Part shown: positions 1 to 4,472 of the stretch, in pieces
Layout: each line of letters starts with the position of its first letter
How positions within the stretch are numbered: position 1 is the stretch's first letter
Source: Clostridiales bacterium
GTDB taxonomy: Bacteria; Bacillota; Clostridia; Caldicoprobacterales; UBA3941
DNA: 6,380 bases
Reading direction: 5' to 3'
Assembly: GCA_012522165.1 (NCBI GenBank)
Contig: JAAYKZ010000193.1
Span: forward strand, 1 to 6,380
Made by a program: the position numbers and the translations under genes
Notes under the pieces: model-generated
What the model saw: only the letters and a program-made list of their open reading frames with translations
What the model was told of the DNA's origin: nothing
Database searches by the model: none

Positions 1-79
1 AGAAAAATGAGATGATTATCTAAAGAGTGCTCATATTTATAAGAGGGAGATATAAATTTAAAAAGGAGATTTAGGATTC

Positions 80-694
80 ATGAGACCATCCAAACAGAAA
101 CGTATGGAAAGATTAAATAGGGAATATAGCCTATACTTTATAGATATATATAAAAATCAAAATAAGGTCTTAGTATATGGAGAAGGGAATCTTGATGCCA
201 AGCTAGCACTAGTAGGAGAAGCACCGGGACGGCATGAAACAGTACAAGGACGTCCTTTTGTAGGACAAGCTGGAAAGATTTTGGATGAATTTTTAGGAAT
301 ACTGGGCTTAAATAGGGATGAATTATATATTACAAGCGTAGTTAAATTTAGACCCTTTAAGGTGAACCCTGATACTGGTGGTATATCCAACCGTCCTCCA
401 AACAAGGAAGAGATTGGACTGAGTAAAAGTTGGCTATTTAAAGAGTTAAGCATAGTAAAGCCTTCTATGGTGGTGAGTCTAGGCAATATAGCTCTTCAAA
501 CCTTAGCAAATAATCCAAAGCTAACTATTGGGAAAGTTCACGGAACTCCTTTGGATGTGGAGTTAGGAGACAAAAAGTTACCTATAACATTGTTTCCTTT
601 ATATCATCCTGCTAGTATAATATATAGAAAGGAACTTAGGGAAATCTATTTAGAAGATCTTAGTAAGCTTAAAAACTATTTGCCTTCCTCTTGA
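80..694 (+). CDS. Uracil-DNA glycosylase, family 4-like, without Fe-S cysteines
   Basis: Seen: a 204-residue protein with the hallmarks of the family 4 (UDGa-type) uracil-DNA glycosylase fold: GEGN at 34-37, motif A GEAPG at 46-50 followed by GRPFVGQAGKIL (57-68), YITSVVKFRP (83-92), a P-S-x-V-V-S-L-G strand near 128-135, and motif B YHPAS at 175-179. Known for the family: these enzymes remove uracil from DNA in base-excision repair and normally hold a [4Fe-4S] cluster on four cysteines. Here there is no cysteine anywhere: the KCRPP position is F90, the Cys after E-E-I is S115, and the N-terminal CxxC is missing. A roughly 10-residue insertion (about 94-104) sits before the conserved N-R-x-P. 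Start: ATG preceded by AAGGAGA (63-69), 10 nt spacing. Activity on uracil is inferred from the fold; a nucleic-acid-binding relative without glycosylase activity is possible. Family assignment is firm, exact substrate less so. Confidence 0.85.
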   Translation: MRPSKQKRMERLNREYSLYFIDIYKNQNKVLVYGEGNLDAKLALVGEAPGRHETVQGRPFVGQAGKILDEFLGILGLNRDELYITSVVKFRPFKVNPDTGGISNRPPNKEEIGLSKSWLFKELSIVKPSMVVSLGNIALQTLANNPKLTIGKVHGTPLDVELGDKKLPITLFPLYHPASIIYRKELREIYLEDLSKLKNYLPSS

Positions 695-720
695 ATTTAT
701 TAATAGATTGATGCTACAAT
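691..720 (+). promoter_or_regulatory. Probable trpS promoter overlapping the glycosylase stop codon
   Basis: TTGAAT (691-696) and TACAAT (715-720) are separated by 18 bp, with TG one base before the -10, giving an extended -10 (TGCTACAAT). The TGA stop of the upstream gene lies inside the -35 box. Transcription would begin near 727, leaving a leader of about 30 nt before the chosen trpS start. There is no terminator between the two genes, so read-through from upstream is also possible. Prediction from consensus only. Confidence 0.5.
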
Positions 721-756
721 ATAGAACATATGAAGAAAAAAGGATGTGTCGTGACC

Positions 757-1764
757 ATGAATCAAGACAAGAAGATTATATTTAGCGGTATTCAGCCTTC
801 AGGGAATTTGACTTTGGGTAACTATCTTGGAGCTATAATAAACTGGCTTCCCCTGCAGGATGAATATAATTGTATATATAGTATAGTTGATCTTCATGCT
901 TTGACGGTGAGACAGGTTCCAGCCGAACTGAGAAAAAGGACAAGGTCCTTGCTTGCTCTTTATATAGCCTGTGGACTAGATCCAGAGAAATGCATTTTGT
1001 TTGTACAGTCTCACAACAGCGCCCATGCAGAGCTGGCGTGGATTTTAAATTGCTTTACTTATATGGGCGAACTTAATAGAATGACACAGTTTAAAGAAAA
1101 AGCACAAAGACATTCTGATAATATCAATGCAGGGCTTTTTACATATCCTGTATTGATGGCTGCGGATATTCTTCTCTATCAAACGGACTTGGTGCCTGTA
1201 GGTGATGACCAGAGGCAACATTTAGAGATAACACGAGATATTGCTCAAAGGTTTAATAACATCTATGGTGATGTATTTAAAATACCAGAAGCTTATATAT
1301 CTAAAGTAGGAGCTAGGATTATGAGCCTTCAGCAGCCAGAAAAGAAGATGTCAAAATCCGACGAAAATCCTAATGCCTATATCAATCTCCTAGACCCTCC
1401 CGATGTGATTATTAGAAAGTTCAAGAGGGCGGTTACAGATTCAGAAGCAGTTATAAGATATGATGTGGACAAAAAACCTGGCATTAGCAACCTAATGAAC
1501 ATTTATTCTAGCATTACAGGAAAGTCCTTTGAGGACATAGAAAAAGAGTTTGAGGGTAAGGGTTACGGAGATTTTAAACTAGCCGTTGCTGAAGTTGTTG
1601 CAGAAACTTTAAAACCTATTCAAGACAAGCATAAGGAACTAATGGCAAATAAGGATTACTTAGATGAAATTATGAAAGAAGGGGCACAAAGGGCTGAGAG
1701 GCTCTCATACAAAACCCTTAGAAAGGTATATAGAAAGGTAGGCCTAGTTCCTAAAGTGTTTTAG
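757..1764 (+). CDS. trpS: Tryptophan--tRNA ligase (TrpS)
   Basis: Class Ic aminoacyl-tRNA synthetase that charges tRNA-Trp with tryptophan using ATP, in the cytoplasm. Seen: IFSGIQPSGNLTLGNYLGAI near the N terminus (8-27; the HIGH-equivalent signature), PVLMAADILLYQTDLVPVGDDQ (131-152), which forms the tryptophan pocket and dimer region, and KMSKS at 197-201 followed by DEN. The 335-residue length is normal for bacterial TrpS. Start choice: an in-frame ATG at 730 would add nine residues but has no ribosome binding site and lies only about 3 nt after the predicted transcription start. AAGGATG (740-746) serves ATG 757, or GTG 751 as an alternative, and 757 places the conserved KKIIFSG where the family expects it. 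A terminator follows, so the gene ends its transcript. No T-box leader fits in the short upstream gap, unlike many Firmicute tRNA-synthetase genes. Confidence 0.96.
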   Translation: MNQDKKIIFSGIQPSGNLTLGNYLGAIINWLPLQDEYNCIYSIVDLHALTVRQVPAELRKRTRSLLALYIACGLDPEKCILFVQSHNSAHAELAWILNCFTYMGELNRMTQFKEKAQRHSDNINAGLFTYPVLMAADILLYQTDLVPVGDDQRQHLEITRDIAQRFNNIYGDVFKIPEAYISKVGARIMSLQQPEKKMSKSDENPNAYINLLDPPDVIIRKFKRAVTDSEAVIRYDVDKKPGISNLMNIYSSITGKSFEDIEKEFEGKGYGDFKLAVAEVVAETLKPIQDKHKELMANKDYLDEIMKEGAQRAERLSYKTLRKVYRKVGLVPKVF

Positions 1765-1777
1765 AAAATTGCTAACT

Positions 1778-1810
1778 ACCGAGGGGCATTAGGTCTCTCG
1801 GTTTTTAATT
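1778..1810 (+). terminator. Rho-independent terminator after trpS
   Basis: ACCGAGGGG (1778-1786) pairs with TCTCTCGGT (1794-1802) to give a 9-bp stem, including two G-U pairs near the loop, with a 7-nt loop. It is followed directly by TTTTTAATTT. It lies 13 nt after the trpS stop and 26 nt before the next start, so it separates trpS from the QueG-like gene. Confidence 0.8.
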
Positions 1811-1835
1811 TATGTAGCTTTTATGGAGAGTAACT

Positions 1836-2924
1836 ATGGGACAGGATTTATTAAAAAAACAACTAATTGAATACGGCACAAAGCTAGGGTTTGGACTTAT
1901 TAGAGTCACAACTTCTAAGCCCTTGGGACTATGGAATTGTCAAATCAAGATTAGGAAAGAACAGGATCCAGATTCAGCCTACCTTTGGAAAAATATAAAG
2001 TATGATCCCAAGGAGATTATGCCTGAAGCTAGGTCCATAGTAGTAGCAGTATGGTCTCATACTCCCTATAAAGCTAATTTTCCTAAGGGCATAGGTAGAT
2101 TTTCGGCATACTATAAGGAATATCCTCAAGGTCGCCAGGCTGCTTACAAGCTAGGAGATTTTTTAGAAAAAGCTGGTTATAAGACAGTAGTTCAACCTAA
2201 TTTACCAGCTAAAGAAATTGCCTATAGAGCAGGGATAGGATATTTTGGTAAAAACGCTCTTATCCATACTCCAGAATACGGCTCCTGGATAAGTCTTCAT
2301 TATATTTTAACTGATGCCCCTTTGACTCCTGATAATAGCATGGATAGGATTTCTGACTGCGGAGATTGCGACTTGTGTATGAGAGCTTGTCCTACTGGAG
2401 CTATTGAGAAGGAAGGACAAGTTATTCCTAGCAAATGCATTAGGCATTATATGTTGTCTTCGGATTTCGTACCCATAAATATAAGGGAGAAGATGGGTAG
2501 CAGAATGCTGGGCTGTGATATATGTCAGATGGTATGCCCTTTTAATAGAAAAGGCATGCTAGAAGCTAAGCTGCCCTCTTCTGAAGAAATGGAGCTTTTT
2601 AAAATAAAAGATATATTAGAAGAATGGTCAACAGGTTTAAAAAATAGAATGAATAATATGGGAGAGCTTATAGGGAAAAATTATGCCAGGGCACAGAAAG
2701 TATTATCCATGGCTGTAATTTTGGCAGGCAATAGCAAGGATGAATCATATATGCCCTATTTAATTTCTTTGTTAAAGCATCCCCATCCCCCTATTAGAGG
2801 TCATAGTGCCTGGGCTATAGGCAAAATTAAAGCTGACGGCTTTAATGATATTTTAAAGAAAGCCTTGATACAGGAGAAGGATAGTAGAGTAAGGGAAGAA
2901 ATTTATAGAGCTATAGGTCATTAA
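1836..2924 (+). CDS. QueG-family (epoxyqueuosine reductase-like) double [4Fe-4S] protein
   Basis: Known for the family: QueG is a cobalamin-dependent iron-sulfur enzyme that reduces epoxyqueuosine to queuosine in tRNA. Seen in this 362-residue protein: ARSIVVAV (65-72), AGIGYFGKNALIHTPEYGSW (132-151, the conserved AGLGWxGKN block), two ferredoxin-like cluster motifs with Cys175, 178, 181, 185 and Cys227, 230, 234 plus Cys201 (eight in total, as expected for two clusters), and a C-terminal HEAT-like helical repeat (about 300-360). Odd: the usual RYAxGxDYH block is replaced by GRFSAYYKEYPQGR (87-100), and the segment before AGIG (VVQPNLPAKEIAYR) lacks the Asp that canonical QueG carries there and that is implicated in catalysis. 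It may therefore be a paralogue with another substrate, so no symbol is given. Start: ATG with GGAGAG (1825-1830), 5 nt spacing. A terminator separates it from trpS. Confidence 0.85.
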   Translation: MGQDLLKKQLIEYGTKLGFGLIRVTTSKPLGLWNCQIKIRKEQDPDSAYLWKNIKYDPKEIMPEARSIVVAVWSHTPYKANFPKGIGRFSAYYKEYPQGRQAAYKLGDFLEKAGYKTVVQPNLPAKEIAYRAGIGYFGKNALIHTPEYGSWISLHYILTDAPLTPDNSMDRISDCGDCDLCMRACPTGAIEKEGQVIPSKCIRHYMLSSDFVPINIREKMGSRMLGCDICQMVCPFNRKGMLEAKLPSSEEMELFKIKDILEEWSTGLKNRMNNMGELIGKNYARAQKVLSMAVILAGNSKDESYMPYLISLLKHPHPPIRGHSAWAIGKIKADGFNDILKKALIQEKDSRVREEIYRAIGH

Positions 2925-2954
2925 AACATTACCTTACAAAGAATATAATATATG

Positions 2955-2968
2955 TTGTACTTGTTCAC
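2955..2968. promoter_or_regulatory. Imperfect palindrome, site 1 (TTGTACTTGTTCAC)
   Basis: Half-sites fit TTGNAC-N2-GTNCA. Read in inverse orientation it matches site 2 (3053-3066) at 11 of 14 positions, and the match extends one base further left (G2954 with C3067). The two centres are 98 bp apart and flank the hairpin and -10 box. It could be an operator half of a looping pair or an arm of a large stem. No regulator is recognised, and similarity at this level may arise by chance in AT-rich DNA. Confidence 0.3.
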
Positions 2969-2978
2969 ATTCATATTT

Positions 2979-3033
2979 ATGGCTGATTTGGGAAAACTAA
3001 TCTTAAGTTTTCATAAACCCAAATAGCCATTTT
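2979..3033 (+). terminator. Long bulged hairpin, possible terminator of the QueG-like gene
   Basis: ATGGCT (2979-2984) plus ATTTGGG (2986-2992) pair perfectly with CCCAAATAGCCAT (3018-3030), with one bulged G (2985). Inside, AAAACT (2993-2998) pairs with AGTTTT (3006-3011) over a 7-nt loop, leaving CATAAA unpaired on the 3' side. About 19 bp are paired. The following T-tract is short (TTTGCTT), so termination is plausible but not ideal; an attenuator or cruciform role is an alternative. Confidence 0.45.
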
Positions 3034-3036
3034 GCT

Positions 3037-3045
3037 TGATATAAT
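3037..3045 (+). promoter_or_regulatory. Extended -10 promoter for the coiled-coil gene
   Basis: TGATATAAT is a perfect TATAAT with the TG extension. No good -35 is present 17 bp upstream, where the 3' arm of the hairpin lies. Transcription would start near 3052, at the edge of palindrome site 2. A second, weaker candidate is TTGAAC (3053-3058), 16 bp, TATAAC (3075-3080). Confidence 0.5.
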
Positions 3046-3052
3046 ACAAGTG

Positions 3053-3066
3053 TTGAACTGGTACAA
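3053..3066. promoter_or_regulatory. Imperfect palindrome, site 2 (TTGAACTGGTACAA), possible operator
   Basis: TTGAAC-TG-GTACAA is self-complementary at 10 of its 12 arm bases (five of six pairs). It sits where transcription from the extended -10 box would start, a typical repressor position. It is related to site 1 at 2955-2968 in inverse orientation. The regulator is unknown. Confidence 0.35.
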
Positions 3067-3107
3067 CAATGCAATATAACTTATACTAAGAAAGGAGTGG
3101 ATGGGCT

Positions 3108-3392
3108 GTGGATTTTTTTGATGATTTAGGCAAAAAAATCGGTGAAACTGTAAAAATCGTTGGAGATAGATCCCAGCAAATAGTAGAGATAGGTAAATTC
3201 AATATTGAAATTGGCAAGGAGGAGGCGGCTATAAAAAAGCTTTATACCCAAATTGGTGAGGCAGTCTATAGGGCGCATCTTGGAGAAGAAACTGCTGAAA
3301 GAATTGATAACTTATGCCAAGAAATAACTGAGCGTTTTCAGAGAATTGAGGAATTACAGGAACGAATTAAGGAGCTTAAATCTCAAGCTTGA
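3108..3392 (+). CDS. Small coiled-coil protein of unknown function
   Basis: A 94-residue charged protein beginning GTG, with AAAGGAG (3091-3097) 10 nt upstream; the nearby ATG at 3101 is out of frame. Seen: an MDFFDDLGKKIGETVKIVGDRSQQ-like N terminus, then long amphipathic helices rich in Glu, Lys, Ile and Leu (about 25-94) with a heptad-like pattern, suggesting a coiled coil. There is no signal peptide, no membrane segment and a single Cys (in NLCQE). The N-terminal pattern (FFDxLGKK...IxxLYxxIGxxVY) resembles clostridial proteins that end in a zinc ribbon, but the ribbon is absent and the frame stops cleanly after LKSQA, so this looks like a short ribbon-less form rather than a frameshift. 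Function is not known. It has its own predicted promoter and lies about 125 nt before the rubredoxin gene. Confidence 0.8.
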   Translation: MDFFDDLGKKIGETVKIVGDRSQQIVEIGKFNIEIGKEEAAIKKLYTQIGEAVYRAHLGEETAERIDNLCQEITERFQRIEELQERIKELKSQA

Positions 3393-3461
3393 AATTATAT
3401 TTTTACTAATGATGGTAATTTTTAATTTTTGTGTTTTAGAAGATAAAAAATGGGTAAAAAA

Positions 3462-3484
3462 TATGTGATAACTAATATTACATA
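3462..3484. promoter_or_regulatory. 23-bp imperfect palindrome upstream of rubredoxin, possible operator
   Basis: TATGTGATA (3462-3470) and TATTACATA (3476-3484) are inverted repeats with one mismatch and a 5-bp spacer (ACTAA). It lies 34 nt before the rubredoxin start, in the region where its promoter should be. No clear -35/-10 pair was identified in this AT-rich gap. The outline TGTNA...TNACA recalls GlnR/TnrA sites, but the internal spacing is 9 rather than 7, so that identity is not supported. Confidence 0.35.
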
Positions 3485-3518
3485 ATAAAATGAAATGAAA
3501 GCGGAAGGAGATATTAAA

Positions 3519-3680
3519 ATGCAAAAGTATGAGTGCACTGTATGTGGGTATATCTATGATCCCGAATTGGGAGATCCCGATGGAGGGATTGCACCAGGAA
3601 CAGCTTTTGAAGATTTGCCAGATGATTGGTTGTGTCCTGAGTGTGGTGTAGAAAAGGATATGTTTGAACCAATTGACTAA
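3519..3680 (+). CDS. Rubredoxin
   Basis: A small cytoplasmic electron carrier with one iron held by four cysteines. Seen: a 53-residue protein with Cys6-T-V-Cys9-G-Y and Cys39-P-E-Cys42-G, and the family's conserved core: YIYDPELGDPDGGI, PGTAFEDLPDDW (27-37) and the acidic C terminus. The length is exactly that of classical clostridial rubredoxins. Start choice: ATG 3519 has AAGGAG (3505-3510) at 8 nt; an upstream in-frame ATG at 3495 would add eight residues that contain the ribosome binding site itself, so it is rejected. It is followed by a GC-rich hairpin and, 207 nt later, by a diiron ferritin-like protein. In anaerobes rubredoxin feeds electrons to rubrerythrins, superoxide reductases and flavodiiron proteins, so the neighbour is a possible partner (inference). 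Confidence 0.97.
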   Translation: MQKYECTVCGYIYDPELGDPDGGIAPGTAFEDLPDDWLCPECGVEKDMFEPID

Positions 3681-3699
3681 TGACAAAACACATGGCAGA

Positions 3700-3722
3700 G
3701 GCCGGTAATTTGCCGGCCATTT
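3700..3722 (+). terminator. GC-rich hairpin terminator after rubredoxin
   Basis: GGCCGG (3700-3705) and CCGGCC (3713-3718) form a perfect 6-bp GC stem with a 7-nt loop, then ATTTCGCATTATAT. It begins 20 nt after the rubredoxin stop. The T-tract is short but the stem is strong, so termination is likely. Confidence 0.65.
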
Positions 3723-3752
3723 CGCATTATATAACTTAAAATATATATATTG

Positions 3753-3781
3753 TTGATTATGTATGTATCAAGATATATAAT
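3753..3781 (+). promoter_or_regulatory. Promoter P1 for the ferritin-like gene
   Basis: TTGATT (3753-3758) and a perfect TATAAT (3776-3781) are separated by 17 bp. Transcription would start near 3788, giving a leader of about 100 nt before the GTG start. The predicted start lies inside the TTAACA/TGTTAA palindrome. Confidence 0.6.
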
Positions 3782-3785
3782 TTAC

Positions 3786-3815
3786 TTAACAGCCATGTTA
3801 AACTTATAGTATAAA
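3786..3815 (+). promoter_or_regulatory. Palindromic operator candidate and overlapping promoter P2
   Basis: TTAACA (3786-3791), GCCA, TGTTAA (3796-3801) is a perfect 6+4+6 inverted repeat. Its left arm also serves as a -35 box for TATAAA (3810-3815) with an 18-bp spacer. A repressor here would block both P1 (site at +1) and P2 (site at -35). It is not the usual Rex layout (TTGTTAA-N4-TTAACAA), whose half-sites point the other way. Arms this short can occur by chance in AT-rich DNA. Confidence 0.35.
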
Positions 3816-3870
3816 GTGTTTAAAATCTTCAAAGCTAATTAAAATAGGACGTTTAAGTGGCGTCTATATA

Positions 3871-3880
3871 TAGGAGGTGA
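3871..3880 (+). promoter_or_regulatory. Strong ribosome binding site fixing the GTG start at 3888
   Basis: TAGGAGGTGA is nearly fully complementary to the 16S rRNA 3' end and lies 7 nt before GTG 3888. This supports the GTG over the internal ATGs at 3924 and 3930. A small stem, GACG (3848-3851) with CGTC (3861-3864), lies just upstream; it is too short to call a regulatory element. Confidence 0.75.
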
Positions 3881-3887
3881 GAAGTTA

Positions 3888-4388
3888 GTGAGGTTTTTCT
3901 TTAACGATTTAGAAGCTATAAAGATGGCCATGGACATTGAGAAAAGGGGAGAAAGATTTTATACTACTGTTGGCAATAAGCTAGACAAGGAAGAGATAAA
4001 GGAAATATTCATGGATCTAGCCCAGCAGGAAAGAGAACATAAAGAAACCTTTGAAGAGTTGTATAAGAATGCTGCCAATTATAAAGAAAAGTTTGACGAT
4101 ACTTACCTATTCAATCCTGATATATCAAATTATTTATCAGCAATGGTTGAAACCGTGGTTTTTCCTAGCGATGAGAAGTTAGACGAGATTTTAGAGAATA
4201 TTGATAATGCTGAAGATGCTTTGAAGTTAGGTATCCAAGCTGAAAAGGATTCAATACTATTTTACACTGAGATGATTATATATTCCAAGCTAGTAGAGGC
4301 TAAGGAGGCCTTTAGGAAATTGCTCAATGAAGAAAAGAAACATTTGATAGATCTTCAGAAAAAGCTACAGGAGATAAGAAGCGGTTAA
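3888..4388 (+). CDS. Ferritin-like diiron protein (erythrin domain, rubrerythrin family)
   Basis: A 166-residue four-helix protein. Seen: the diiron pattern of rubrerythrins, with helix A EKRGERFY (18-25), helix B EREH (Glu48, His51), a middle helix with Glu88, helix C EKDSILFY (Glu119) and helix D EKKH (Glu149, His152), giving two ExxH motifs. The rubredoxin-like Cys4 tail of classical rubrerythrins is absent; there are no cysteines. Known for the family: rubrerythrins reduce hydrogen peroxide in anaerobes, and erythrin-only members may act in iron or peroxide handling. No signal peptide, so cytoplasmic. The separate rubredoxin gene just upstream could supply electrons (inference; the two are separated by a terminator and have separate promoters). 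Start: GTG with a near-perfect ribosome binding site. Exact substrate is not determinable from sequence. Confidence 0.9.
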   Translation: MRFFFNDLEAIKMAMDIEKRGERFYTTVGNKLDKEEIKEIFMDLAQQEREHKETFEELYKNAANYKEKFDDTYLFNPDISNYLSAMVETVVFPSDEKLDEILENIDNAEDALKLGIQAEKDSILFYTEMIIYSKLVEAKEAFRKLLNEEKKHLIDLQKKLQEIRSG

Positions 4389-4400
4389 TAATAGCCAAAC

Positions 4401-4430
4401 ATACTGGTTACCCAAGGGGTTAACTGGTGT
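4401..4430 (+). terminator. Hairpin after the ferritin-like gene, weak terminator or leader element
   Basis: ATACTGGTTACC (4401-4412) pairs with GGT-T-AACTGGTGT (4418-4430) over a CAAGG loop: 12 pairs, three of them G-U, and one bulged T (4421). It starts 13 nt after the stop codon. What follows is TTATAAAC rather than a T-run, so intrinsic termination would be weak. Its 3' end overlaps the palindrome at 4428-4439. Confidence 0.35.
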
Positions 4431-4439
4431 TTATAAACA
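4428..4439. promoter_or_regulatory. 12-bp perfect palindrome upstream of arabinofuranosidase
   Basis: TGTTTATAAACA is a perfect dyad with no spacer, 33 nt before the TTG start, where an operator for a sugar-responsive regulator could lie. It lacks the central CG of a CcpA cre site and does not match the B. subtilis AraR site. No convincing -35/-10 pair was found beside it. Confidence 0.35.
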
Positions 4440-4456
4440 TAATAATGTGTATATAG

Positions 4457-4463
4457 AAAGGAG
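4457..4463 (+). promoter_or_regulatory. Ribosome binding site that decides the TTG start
   Basis: AAAGGAG lies 9 nt before TTG 4473. The two ATGs between them (4465 and 4468) are out of frame with the arabinofuranosidase, and the second reaches a stop after two codons. No in-frame ATG precedes the conserved N terminus, so TTG is the start. Confidence 0.8.
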
Positions 4464-4472
4464 AATGATGAT

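Noticed and set aside
1..79. End of an upstream gene or a promoter for the glycosylase
   Set aside because: Only a few codons before the stop at 21-23 are visible, and TATAAG/TATAAA boxes have no matching -35, so neither can be supported beyond the AAGGAGA ribosome binding site.
157..486. 109-codon reverse-strand ORF
   Set aside because: It lies wholly within the glycosylase gene on the other strand, has no recognisable motifs and no ribosome binding site evidence.
730..756. Upstream ATG as the trpS start
   Set aside because: No ribosome binding site precedes it and it would sit almost at the predicted transcription start; AAGGATG serves ATG 757 (or GTG 751), which fits the family N terminus.
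3053..3066. LexA (SOS) or AraR operator
   Set aside because: GAAC is not followed by GTTC at the LexA spacing, and the 2-bp spacer and flanks differ from the AraR site; the similarity is superficial.
3464..3482. GlnR/TnrA-type site
   Set aside because: The outline TGTNA...TNACA is present but with 9 bases between the halves instead of the required 7.
3495..3518. Upstream ATG as the rubredoxin start
   Set aside because: The added codons contain the AAGGAG ribosome binding site, and the 53-residue form from 3519 is the standard rubredoxin length.
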